In this document: positions 15,228-23,064 of the stretch, piece by piece
Numbering within the stretch: position 1 is the stretch's first letter
Layout of the letters: every line of letters begins with the position of its first letter
Assembly (NCBI GenBank): GCA_043802345.1
Contig: JAZDLC010000395.1
Coordinates: 1 to 39,544, forward strand
Direction of reading: 5' to 3'
Origin: JAZDLC01 sp043802345
GTDB lineage: Bacteria > Planctomycetota > B15-G4 > JADJEK01
DNA: 39,544 nucleotides
The notes under the pieces: model-generated
What the model was told of the DNA's origin: nothing
Seen by the model: only the letters and a program-made list of their open reading frames with translations
The model's database searches: none
Position numbers and translations under genes: made by a program

Positions 15228-17696
15228 ATGCCCCCCGAACCTCAGGCCCCGCTTGCCGTTCTGTCCCTCATGCCCCTGAACATGATCCTGCTCGCTCTGC
15301 TGCTGGCCGGGCCGGGAGACCCACCGGTCGCCGCGATCAAGGGGGAGTTGTTCACCACGGTCGTGGACACGGAGACCGGGCGGATCGCGGTGGAACTGAA
15401 GGGCGGGGAGCGGATCGCCGAGTTTCCCGTGGGCCTGGGGGTGCGTCCGTCCCCGGCTCCGAGGTTGTTCAAGACGATCGAAGCGGGCGGGTCGCGCCTG
15501 ATCCGGGGGGATTCGGCGGATGACGAGCCGGGAGATGTCCTGGCGGCTCTTCTGGATCTGAAGGCCTCCGGGATCGACGCGCCGGTCACGCTGGCGGTCA
15601 GGTCCGGCCCGTACGGTCCGGTGCTGATCTACGGGATTCCGGCTCCCGCCCTCGCCGGGCTCGCTCCGCCCTCCGGCAATGGCGCTCCTCCGAACGGGTC
15701 GTACCGCATCGGCCACTCGCTCCAGGGACTTCCGTTCCGGATGGGTGGACGTCCTCTTCCCCGGGACGGCATCTGCCTCTCCGTTCCAGGACGGGTCCTC
15801 CTGCGGCTGCGGAACGAGCCGGAAGGTGATCCTGTCCGGTCTCTGCGTCTTCGGGGCTCCCTGGCTCTTGGAGACGAGTCTCCCGAGGAGTTCGAGGCCA
15901 CGCTCGAGGTCCGTTGCGGCGGCGTGTCGATCTACCGCAGCCCGCCGGTGCGGAGGGGGGCGGATCCGATTCAGCTCGACGTGCCGCTCGCCGATGCCGG
16001 CGACCTGGAACTCGTGGCGAGCGGGGCGCCGGAGGGGGCGCCAGGGAGTGCCGCGCTCGGCCTGCGGGGATTCTCACTCCATGGCGCGAACCGCTCCGTC
16101 GAGAGCGTGGCGGAGCGGCTTCTGCTCTCGGAGCCGGGCCTCGACCTGCTGGCCGGGGGGAGCGGCGAGGCGTCGCTTCTTCATGGCCTCGAGGTGCTGC
16201 CGCCGGAGCCGGGCCCGGGCAGGGATGGCGTGGCCGTGGTCGACCTGGGGAACTGCGGAGAGCTCTCGTTCCGTCCGGCGCCGCTGCTGCTGCCGCTCAC
16301 GACTCCATCAGGCTGGCTCATGGGAATCGGGTTGGCGTACGTGCCTGACGCTTCGCGCTTCGGCCTGGAGCTGGATCGGGTCACCTTGAACCTGCCGTCC
16401 GCATCGATCCGCCTGGCGGAGGACGAACAGGCGCGATTGGTGCTGGCCATCGTGCTGGGGCGCACCCGGGAGGAACTGGCGGAACGGTACCTTGAAACGC
16501 TCGCCAATACGGGGTCGGCGGCCACGGGCGGCGGGCTTGCCGGCCTGAAGGCGCCGAGATGGTGGTCCCGTCCCCTGCTGCTGGCGCAGCCACCTGCAGG
16601 CGGCGGCCGTTTCTCGCCGTACGACACGGTCGAGGTCGCACAGCGCGCTCGCGAACTGGAGCAGCGGTTCGGGGTCGATCGCTTCACGTTGGTTCTGGAC
16701 GGCCCCTGGTCCGAGCGGCCCGGAGATCCGGCCCCCTCCGAGTCGTTCGAGCGGCTGCGGACCTTGATCGCAGCGGAGCATGTGAAGGGGAGAAAGGTGC
16801 TCCTGCGCTGGGATCCGTGCGCCGCCGGCCCCGGCTCCCTGGCGGACATCGTGGGGGTGGTCGTGGGAGGCAGGATCGACGCGACGCTCGGCAAGAAGTA
16901 CCGGGCGTATGTGCACGAGGTGGTCCGGGCGTGCATCTCGGATCAGTTTCACTCCCTCAACGCGGATGGACTCCTGTTTCGTGGAGATCACCTCGTGCGG
17001 TCGCCGGACGGCCGCGCGCCAGGTCCTGGCCGGGACGAGGGGATCGGCTTCCGGGAACTCGGCACGGTGCTCGAGACCTACTCCCTGGAACTCCAGCAGG
17101 TCGATCCGGAAGCGTTGTTGCTCACCGCCGCGGCAGTGCCGCAGTTCGCCACCAGCCCGGACGGAATCCTCCTGCCCGTCTCGGGGTCGACTCCCGCGGA
17201 CCGGGAAGCATGGGATGCCCGGGCCGCCCTGCTGGCCGCCCTGATGCCGGAGCTGCCGATCTACTGTGGTCCGGGAGACGGCACATTCGCGGAGAAACTG
17301 AGCTGGGCGGTCCGCTCGGCGGTGATCGGGGTGCCTGCCGTTCACAGTGTGGACCTCAAGACCTTCGACGAGGGTCAGGCGCGCACGCTCGGAGCGGTGC
17401 TTCGGCTGGCCGCGGAACGGCAGCTGGGCCGGCCGGAGCGCCTGCCGGATGGCCGGATCCGGACCGTGATCGACGGGCGAGTGCTCGCGGAGACCCTGGA
17501 AGAGGAGAGCGGACTGGTCGTCTATCCGGTTCGGGAGGAGGCGGCGCTGGTTCTGGTGCGGGAGGTGACGGAGATCTCGCTGCCGTTCGTCCCGTCGCGG
17601 CAACAGGGCAACGAGCCGGTGGAAATCGTCGCCACTGGCGAAAGAACCGTCCTGCGCGGAGCCCGGGTGGGGGTGATCTACCGCTTCTCGCTGTAG
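15228..17696 (+). CDS. Large secreted protein, possibly glycoside hydrolase-like
   Basis: The 822-residue protein has an N-terminal hydrophobic segment (LNMILLALLLAGPGD), so export is likely; starts at 15270 or 15282 would give a more standard signal peptide. Residues about 190-270 (LRLRGSLALGDES, FEATLEVRCGGVSIYRS, DLELVASG) resemble NPCBM-type carbohydrate-binding beta domains. Residues about 460-720 look like a TIM barrel of the GH31/GH36 type (VDRFTLVLDGPW, KGRKVLLRWDP, SLNADGLLFRGDH, PEALLLTAAAVPQF), but the usual KxD nucleophile motif is not evident. A short beta domain closes the protein. I do not recognise a named family with certainty. Only 9 nt separate it from the cas6 gene, which suggests co-transcription, though a functional link to CRISPR is doubtful. 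Confidence 0.5.
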   Translation: MPPEPQAPLAVLSLMPLNMILLALLLAGPGDPPVAAIKGELFTTVVDTETGRIAVELKGGERIAEFPVGLGVRPSPAPRLFKTIEAGGSRLIRGDSADDEPGDVLAALLDLKASGIDAPVTLAVRSGPYGPVLIYGIPAPALAGLAPPSGNGAPPNGSYRIGHSLQGLPFRMGGRPLPRDGICLSVPGRVLLRLRNEPEGDPVRSLRLRGSLALGDESPEEFEATLEVRCGGVSIYRSPPVRRGADPIQLDVPLADAGDLELVASGAPEGAPGSAALGLRGFSLHGANRSVESVAERLLLSEPGLDLLAGGSGEASLLHGLEVLPPEPGPGRDGVAVVDLGNCGELSFRPAPLLLPLTTPSGWLMGIGLAYVPDASRFGLELDRVTLNLPSASIRLAEDEQARLVLAIVLGRTREELAERYLETLANTGSAATGGGLAGLKAPRWWSRPLLLAQPPAGGGRFSPYDTVEVAQRARELEQRFGVDRFTLVLDGPWSERPGDPAPSESFERLRTLIAAEHVKGRKVLLRWDPCAAGPGSLADIVGVVVGGRIDATLGKKYRAYVHEVVRACISDQFHSLNADGLLFRGDHLVRSPDGRAPGPGRDEGIGFRELGTVLETYSLELQQVDPEALLLTAAAVPQFATSPDGILLPVSGSTPADREAWDARAALLAALMPELPIYCGPGDGTFAEKLSWAVRSAVIGVPAVHSVDLKTFDEGQARTLGAVLRLAAERQLGRPERLPDGRIRTVIDGRVLAETLEEESGLVVYPVREEAALVLVREVTEISLPFVPSRQQGNEPVEIVATGERTVLRGARVGVIYRFSL

Positions 17697-17705
17697 TCTG
17701 GATGA

Positions 17706-18676
17706 ATGAACCGGGTCGATTCCAACATGCAGGCCTTGCTGGAACTTCGTTTGCTGCCGTTCGCGGTGCGCGCGTCCGCGCGGGACGGCATCGAGCTGCC
17801 CGCGTTTTCGGGCAGCACCCTCAGGGGATCCCTGGGCCACGCCCTGCTCGACACGGTCTGCGTCGCCCTGCATCGGGAGTGCGGCGCCTGCCGGGTGCGC
17901 GACGCTTGCAGCTATCCGTATCTGTTCGAGACGGCTCCGCCCCCCGGGTCGAGGAGGTTGAGCGGGGTGCCGTTCGCGCCCCACCCGTACCTTCTGGTTC
18001 CGCCGGAGGGGGAGGGGAACATCAGGGAGGGGGAGGAGTTTCGCTTCGGGCTGACGCTGATCGGCAGGGCCACCGAGCTGTTTCCCACGGTAGCGGGAGC
18101 GATCCTGAGAATGAGCGAGAGAGGACTCGGTCGAACGCGAGGCCAGTTCGACGTCCTGGCGATCGATGCGCTTCCCCGGCGCCGCCCTTGCCGCTGGTCC
18201 TGGGCGATCCGCCGGCTCTGGTTCGCTCTCACCAGGAGGCGGTCTGTCCGGTCTCTTCCTGCCTGCCGGCGCCGGGCCTCGAGCGGCTTGAACTGCGCTT
18301 CGACACGCCGCTGCGCCTGCTCCGCAACGGGCGCCTCGAGGAGGAGGTTCCGTTCCACGTGCTGGTGCGGGCCCTGCTCCGCCGGGCGTCGAGTCTGCTG
18401 GAGTTTCACGAGGGAATTGACCTCGATCTGGATTTCAAGGGGCTGATCGAGGAGGCGGAGCGGGTCGAGCAGATCAGGTCGGACCTGACGAGGACCGACC
18501 GCGTGCGTTTCTCCGCGCGGCAGCAGCGGACCATGAACCTGGTCGGCGTCCGGGGCTCCGTGGCGTATTCCGGGCAACTCGACCGCTTTCGGCCGCTGCT
18601 GGCTCTCGGCCTGGCCCTCGGGGTCGGCAAGGGCACCACCTTCGGCCTGGGCCGGATGCGGATGCTGACCACCTGA
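17706..18676 (+). CDS. cas6: Cas6-type RAMP endoribonuclease, interrupted by a frameshift
   Basis: The first part (from the ATG at 17706) reads LPAFSGSTLRGSLGHALL, then a Cys cluster (C59, C62, C68; CGACRVRDACSYPYLFE), the typical first half of the Cas6/PF10040 crRNA-processing family. At about 18171-18185 (GC-rich run CTTCCCCGGCGCCGCCC) homology jumps to the frame one base back and continues with LVLGDPPALVRSH, LELRFDTPLRLLRNGRLEEE and the Gly-rich loop LGVGKGTTFGLGRM, ending at 18676. A one-base deletion, a read error or -1 recoding would explain this. In the first frame the protein runs on to 18446 with unrelated residues. Cas6 cuts CRISPR transcripts inside the repeat. It is the first gene of the csm cluster, 9 nt behind the secreted-protein gene. 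Confidence 0.82.
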
Positions 18677-18872
18677 CAGGCTGCGGCAGAACCGTACGGC
18701 GCCCCGCGCGGCTCGCTTGACGGGCGCATCCTGAACCCCGGCCCCCTAGCGCGATATCATGGCGCGAACGCACCGAGTTGGCACAATCAGGTCTCGTGAA
18801 ACCGTTACGTATTCGATAGTCTGCCCCCATTGTGGCCCCAGAGAGGGGCCGACGAGCGGCAGGGAACTTCGT
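18677..18872 (+). other. 196-bp gap between cas6 and cas10, no gene
   Basis: This is the only long gap inside the cluster. The cas10 frame is open back to 18759, but that stretch is unlike the family. TTGGCA at 18778 and AT-rich CGTTACGTATTCGATAGT at 18803-18820 could be part of a promoter, but the spacing is not standard, so no promoter is claimed. No repeats were seen. Confidence 0.4.
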
Positions 18873-20651
18873 ATGGACGAGCGTCAGGTGCAGGCTGTGT
18901 TGGCGACCCTGCTTCGCGAGGTCGGTCGGCTCGAGCCTGGTCCCTCTTCGAGGAAGGTCCCTTTGTGCGGCGCCGCGAAGGAAGCGGCCCGACGCTGGCT
19001 GGCAGGGCGCTCCGACCTGGCGGGGCTGGCGGATTCGGTTGCCGCCAGGATCGAGGAGGGCGCTGCCGAAGCATACGCCCGTTTTGGCCTCGAGTTCGAG
19101 CCGGAGGAGCTTCCGTCCGGGCAGGTTCCGGCGGATTTGTTGGAGGAACTCGGCCGCATCCCCGAGGGGCCTGTCGAGGAGGTGATCGCGGCGCTGGACC
19201 AGGTCCTGGCGCGACACTTTGCCCGGCTCGGCCCCTCCCCGGCGCCGTTTGGCTTCCACGACCTGGCCCGGGTGGGCGCCGCGGTGGAGGATGCGCTGGT
19301 TCGATCGGACCAGCCGGAAGAACCGCTGCTGTTCATTCGGGGCGAACTCGTCGGACGGGAGGAGTACCTCTTCGGAGCGAATGAGAACTGGCGGACTCCC
19401 CCCGACCTGGCCGGGCTCGTGGGGAGGGGCTGCCGCGTCGCATCCCTGGCGGGCGATCTCGCGACGCAACTCCTGAAAGCTTCCGGCTCGCTCGCGCCTT
19501 CGTTGCTGACCACAGGCGGCGGCGGATTCCTGGCGCTCGTGCCGAATCAGGCCGCCCTGGTGGAGGCACTGTCGAAGGCCAGGGCGCGGATCGAGAAGGA
19601 TCTGCTGCGCCAGTACGAGGGTGAGCTGAATCCCTGCATCGGTTTCTGTGCCGCGCCCCTGGCCATGCTCCGCGAGGGTGGCTCGCTGCTCGGGAAAATC
19701 GAGCGGGAGTTCGGGCTGCGGTCGCGGACGCCCTTTCTCGACGCACTGCTCGAACCGGAGCCGTTCGGCCCGTTCGGTTCCGGGATGCAAGATGACGAGC
19801 AGGTTCGCTCCATGCACGAGGCGGATCGCGAACTGAGCCAGAGGGCGGGATTCGCCAGAGTCGATATGAGTGCGCCGATGACGCTCGCCTACCTGAGGGT
19901 GAGACCGGCCGAGCCGGATCTCCCGGCGGAGGTCGCCTTGCTCGATGCAGTCGCGGGAGATCGCCGTGTTGATGAGTTGATCCGGACCGGCGCGGCCGAA
20001 CTGGCCGATGATGGGTCGGTCACGATCCTGACCGGCTCCGGCCCCCTGGTGGTCGCCGTCGGCCCGCTGAAGCAGATCATTGTTTTCATCGATCGCCTGA
20101 ATGAGCGCCTGAACAGTCTGTCCCTTTCCCGGCCGCGCGTGCTGGATGGCGGCGTGGCGGTTCGGTCCGCCTCACAGAATGGTCCCGGCGGGGCGGGTGA
20201 CCTGGGGCGCCTGGTGCGTCAGGCCCGGGGGCTCCTGAGGGAGATCGCGGCGGTGGGACCGGGCTGCTGCAGGCTCTTCGGCGCCGAGGTCAGAACCGCG
20301 GACCTGTCCGGCCTCCAGTTGCTGGGAGACAGGCTGGCGGAGCTGGCGGCGGTAGAGCCGTCCGGAGTGCTGGCCTTGCTGGAGACATCGATTCGGATCG
20401 GCAGTGATGGGGACGCGATCCCGCTGTCGGAAGTCTCGCGCCTGCGGGCGAGGGTTCACCAGCTCGCGGCCCGGCTCGGCGTGAACGCGCGGTTTCTCGA
20501 CCGGGAGAGCGCCGGTGACGCCGGACCGCTTGCCGGACTCGCGGTATTGATCCGCAACTTCGATCGGTTGTTCGATTCAGGCGCGGCGAGAGTACCGCTC
20601 GCGTATGCTGTCGCGCTGTCGAAAGATCATTCAAGGGAGCAGTCCCCATGA
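18873..20651 (+). CDS. csm1: Cas10/Csm1, type III-A large subunit, apparently catalytically dead
   Basis: From the ATG at 18873 (AGGGA site upstream) the protein has 592 residues. N-terminal ATLLREVGRL (11-20) aligns with the LLHDIGK motif of the HD nuclease, with HD replaced by RE. Palm 1 is recognisable at about 150-265: GREEYLFGANENW replaces the usual D.SGIQ.FI, and TTGGGGFLALVPN (213-225) matches the GGG.F.LLPN strand. Palm 2 spans about 330-475. Where the cyclase motif GGDD should be, the sequence is GSGP (388-391, ILTGSGPLVVAVGP); LDGGVAVR and CRLFGAEV follow as in Cas10. The CxxC zinc motif between the palms is missing. The D4 helical region ends the protein. It should still scaffold Csm4 and Csm2 but neither make cyclic oligoadenylate nor cut DNA; that conclusion is inferred from the motifs. 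It overlaps csm2 by 4 nt. Confidence 0.85.
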   Translation: MDERQVQAVLATLLREVGRLEPGPSSRKVPLCGAAKEAARRWLAGRSDLAGLADSVAARIEEGAAEAYARFGLEFEPEELPSGQVPADLLEELGRIPEGPVEEVIAALDQVLARHFARLGPSPAPFGFHDLARVGAAVEDALVRSDQPEEPLLFIRGELVGREEYLFGANENWRTPPDLAGLVGRGCRVASLAGDLATQLLKASGSLAPSLLTTGGGGFLALVPNQAALVEALSKARARIEKDLLRQYEGELNPCIGFCAAPLAMLREGGSLLGKIEREFGLRSRTPFLDALLEPEPFGPFGSGMQDDEQVRSMHEADRELSQRAGFARVDMSAPMTLAYLRVRPAEPDLPAEVALLDAVAGDRRVDELIRTGAAELADDGSVTILTGSGPLVVAVGPLKQIIVFIDRLNERLNSLSLSRPRVLDGGVAVRSASQNGPGGAGDLGRLVRQARGLLREIAAVGPGCCRLFGAEVRTADLSGLQLLGDRLAELAAVEPSGVLALLETSIRIGSDGDAIPLSEVSRLRARVHQLAARLGVNARFLDRESAGDAGPLAGLAVLIRNFDRLFDSGAARVPLAYAVALSKDHSREQSP

Positions 20652-21370
20652 CGGATGCAGAGAATCCTGCGCCTCCGGAGGAGCAGACTCCTCCTCCGGC
20701 GTCACAAGTGCCTTTGGAGTCTCAGCCTTCTGCGCCGGAGCCGCAGGCCTCGGCGCCGGAGCCGCAGGCTGCACCGCCGGAGCCCGCGCCCGCGGGGGCT
20801 GAGGCGGCCGATGCGAAGGAGGCGGCGACTGCTCCGGAGGGCGCGACCGCGGATGCAGAGGCTCATCCCAGGGAGTCACGGGCTGACAGTCAGGACGCCG
20901 GCAGGCCGAAGAAGCGCCGCCGCAAGAAGGCGGGACCCGGAACCGGGCCGGCGCCGGCTGCCCCCGTGGTCGCTCACGGCGGGCGTCAGTTCGTCGAGGA
21001 CCAGATCGATCGGGAGGCGGAGCGTTTGGCGCGGGACGCGCGGACCATTCCCACCAGCAGGCTGCGGCCGCTGGGCATCATGGCCCAGGAGGTGCGGCGC
21101 ATGGCTGCCTCGGGCGATCCGGGCGATGCCCGTGAGGCTCGCCGGGCGCTGGTGCTGATGAAGTCGAAGATCGCCTACCTGGCGGGACGGGAGCAAGGCA
21201 GGGAACGAAGCGCGTTCCTCAAGGTGCGCGAGTTCGTCTTCAGGGGAGTGGATGGAATGGTGCGGAATCGGGATACTCCCGATCCGAAGCAGTTGCGGAA
21301 CTTTCTGGACCAGGTGGAGGCATTTGTCGGATACCACCGGTTCCACACCGACGAGCGAAGGCGTGACTGA
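20648..21370 (+). CDS. csm2: Csm2 (Cas11-type small subunit) with long disordered N-terminal extension
   Basis: The ATG overlaps the cas10 stop. The protein has 240 residues, against about 120-160 for usual Csm2. Residues about 112-235 form the expected helical bundle: PLGIMAQEVRRMA, RRALVLMKSKIAYLAGREQG, and the terminal RNFLDQVEAFVGYHRFH that matches the FxxFxEAxVAYH ending of Csm2. Residues 1-105 are Pro/Ala/Glu-rich, low in complexity and without predicted order, ending in the basic patch RPKKRRRKK (86-94). Csm2 copies line the Csm complex along the crRNA-target duplex. The tail could bind nucleic acid or partners, but its role is unknown. Confidence 0.82.
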   Translation: MTDAENPAPPEEQTPPPASQVPLESQPSAPEPQASAPEPQAAPPEPAPAGAEAADAKEAATAPEGATADAEAHPRESRADSQDAGRPKKRRRKKAGPGTGPAPAAPVVAHGGRQFVEDQIDREAERLARDARTIPTSRLRPLGIMAQEVRRMAASGDPGDAREARRALVLMKSKIAYLAGREQGRERSAFLKVREFVFRGVDGMVRNRDTPDPKQLRNFLDQVEAFVGYHRFHTDERRRD

Positions 21371-21397
21371 CAGCGAGCGCCGGAGGGTCAGGACAGA

Positions 21398-22219
21398 ATG
21401 AGTGCGAACACGAACGATTCGTTGAGATTCCGGGGTCACGTCGTCATCGGCGGCGAACTGGAGTGTCTGACCGGACTGCACATCGGGGGGAATCGTGACT
21501 CCCTGGTGATCGGCGGTCACGACATGCCGGTAGCCCGGGATCCAGCCAGCCGCTTGCCGTTGATCCCGGGATCTTCGCTCAAGGGCCGGCTGCGGGCGTT
21601 GCTGGAAATGCTCCGGGGCCGGGTGCGCTTCGAGAGGGGTGATGCTCCTCCTGCTGCGGGGGAACCGGACTCGATCGACCTTCTCTTCGGCACCCCTTCG
21701 AGCGGCCATGCCTGCGGTCCCACCCGCCTGGTGGTCCGGGATGGGCTGCCGGTCGTGGGCGACCAGAGGGGGTCTCGCTCCGAACAGGGCATGCTCGACT
21801 GGTGGCGAATGCTGGAGACCGACGGCATCGGGACCGAGGTCAAGGCGGAGACGGCGATCAACCGCGTCACCGCGGCGGCCCAGCCGCGGCATGTCGAGAG
21901 GGTGCTGGCCGGGTCGCGATTCCGGCTGGAGTTCGTGCTGAACCTGTTTGACTACCAGAAGGATGAAGAGCGGCTGGTGAAGGATCTGATCGTGGCGCTG
22001 ACGCTGCTCGAGGACTCGTATCTCGGCGGGCACGGAAGCCGCGGCTACGGCCGGGTCAGGATCCGCCTGCAGGAAGTGCCGGCGGTGACCACCGCGAAGG
22101 ATTACGAGGACGGCCGCAAGAAGGTCCTGCCGGCGGGCGAGCTGAAGGGTCTGGATGAGATCGACGCGGACGCCTGGGTGCGCTCGATCACCGAGAGGCT
22201 GGAGACAGCAAGCGGTTGA
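21398..22219 (+). CDS. csm3: Csm3, type III-A backbone RAMP and target-RNA nuclease
   Basis: The 273-residue protein follows csm2 after 27 nt with a CGGAGGG site. The RAMP core reads GGELECLTGLHIGGNRD, then VIGGHDMPVARDP and LIPGSSLKGRLRALLE, matching Csm3. Asp42 in IGGHD occupies the position of the catalytic Asp (D33 in characterised Csm3), so target-RNA cleavage at 6-nt steps should be retained. The Gly-rich RAMP loop GGHGSRGYGRVRI is near the C-terminus. Csm3 polymerises along the crRNA as the complex backbone. Its stop overlaps the TTG start of csm4. Confidence 0.92.
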   Translation: MSANTNDSLRFRGHVVIGGELECLTGLHIGGNRDSLVIGGHDMPVARDPASRLPLIPGSSLKGRLRALLEMLRGRVRFERGDAPPAAGEPDSIDLLFGTPSSGHACGPTRLVVRDGLPVVGDQRGSRSEQGMLDWWRMLETDGIGTEVKAETAINRVTAAAQPRHVERVLAGSRFRLEFVLNLFDYQKDEERLVKDLIVALTLLEDSYLGGHGSRGYGRVRIRLQEVPAVTTAKDYEDGRKKVLPAGELKGLDEIDADAWVRSITERLETASG

Positions 22220-23064
22220 AGCAGATCTACCTCAGACCCAGAGGCGGTGGGCGTTCGTCGCTGCGCTCTGACACACTGTTCGGGTTGATCACCTGGGGCG
22301 TGCGGGAAGTGTACGGAGCGGCCTCGGTGGAGCGGTTCCTGGCCCCGATACGGCGTGAGCCGCCGGAGGCGCCGCTCACGATCACGTCCGCGTTTCCGTT
22401 CATCGAGAATTCCGGCGAGCGGGTGCATTTCTTTCCCCGCCCGCTCGGCGAAGGTTGCGCCGACCCGGGCAGTCGCTCCCGCTGGATCGAGGATCGGGAG
22501 TTGCTGGCCTTCGTCACCGGCCATCCGCTGGCAGAGGAGCCGCGAGACGGGGCCCGCTCGAGTGCGCCGTTCACGGCAGGGGGCTGCTTCTTCCTGGCGT
22601 CCGGCCCTTCCGAGCATTATCTGGAGGCGGCTCTCGGCTTCCTCGAGCGATTCGGTTTCGGGGGCGGCGGATCCCACGGACAAGGAGCCTTCGACGTGGA
22701 ACTGAGGGACGCGGAATTCCTGCGCCTTTCTCATCCGGGTGAGTTGTCGCTCCTGCTCTCGCTTTATTCTCCCGCGGCGGCGGAGAGGGAGCGGATCGTC
22801 GCCCGCGCGAGGGAGCCGGAATCTCCGGTCCGGTACGGCGTGGAGCGGCGCCAGGGTGTGGCGGGAGGACGGCTCGGTGGATTCCAGAAGCCGTTCAAGA
22901 GGGCGGTGGCGATGATGACCGAGGGATCGGTGCTTCCTTGCGGGGGCACCGGTTCGTGCGGCCAGACCACGGAAGTCGGCCGGTCTTCAGAGGACGGTGG
23001 CGGCCATCTTCTCCTCCAGCACGGCTTCGGGTTCTTCGTTCCGATCGCAGGGGCGACGCAATGA
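22216..23064 (+). CDS. csm4: Csm4, type III-A RAMP subunit (Cas5 group)
   Basis: A TTG start overlaps the csm3 stop as TTGA. The protein has 282 residues. It begins IYLRPRGGG, followed by the diagnostic RSDTLFGLI (17-25), then ITSAFPFIE and HFFPRPLGE, which correspond to the SSAFPY and PKP segments of Csm4. It contains the Gly-rich segment FGFGGGGSHGQGAF and ends HGFGFFVPI, like the GHGF terminus of the family. Csm4 holds the 5' repeat tag of crRNA and docks Cas10. The N-terminus is short compared with many homologues. The next gene overlaps by 4 nt. Confidence 0.88.
   Translation: MKQIYLRPRGGGRSSLRSDTLFGLITWGVREVYGAASVERFLAPIRREPPEAPLTITSAFPFIENSGERVHFFPRPLGEGCADPGSRSRWIEDRELLAFVTGHPLAEEPRDGARSSAPFTAGGCFFLASGPSEHYLEAALGFLERFGFGGGGSHGQGAFDVELRDAEFLRLSHPGELSLLLSLYSPAAAERERIVARAREPESPVRYGVERRQGVAGGRLGGFQKPFKRAVAMMTEGSVLPCGGTGSCGQTTEVGRSSEDGGGHLLLQHGFGFFVPIAGATQ

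Noticed and set aside
16559..18676. 705-codon plus-strand ORF
   Set aside because: Its first 1,600 bp overlap the secreted protein and cas6 N-terminus out of frame and look random. Only the last ~165 codons are real, as the C-terminal half of frameshifted cas6.
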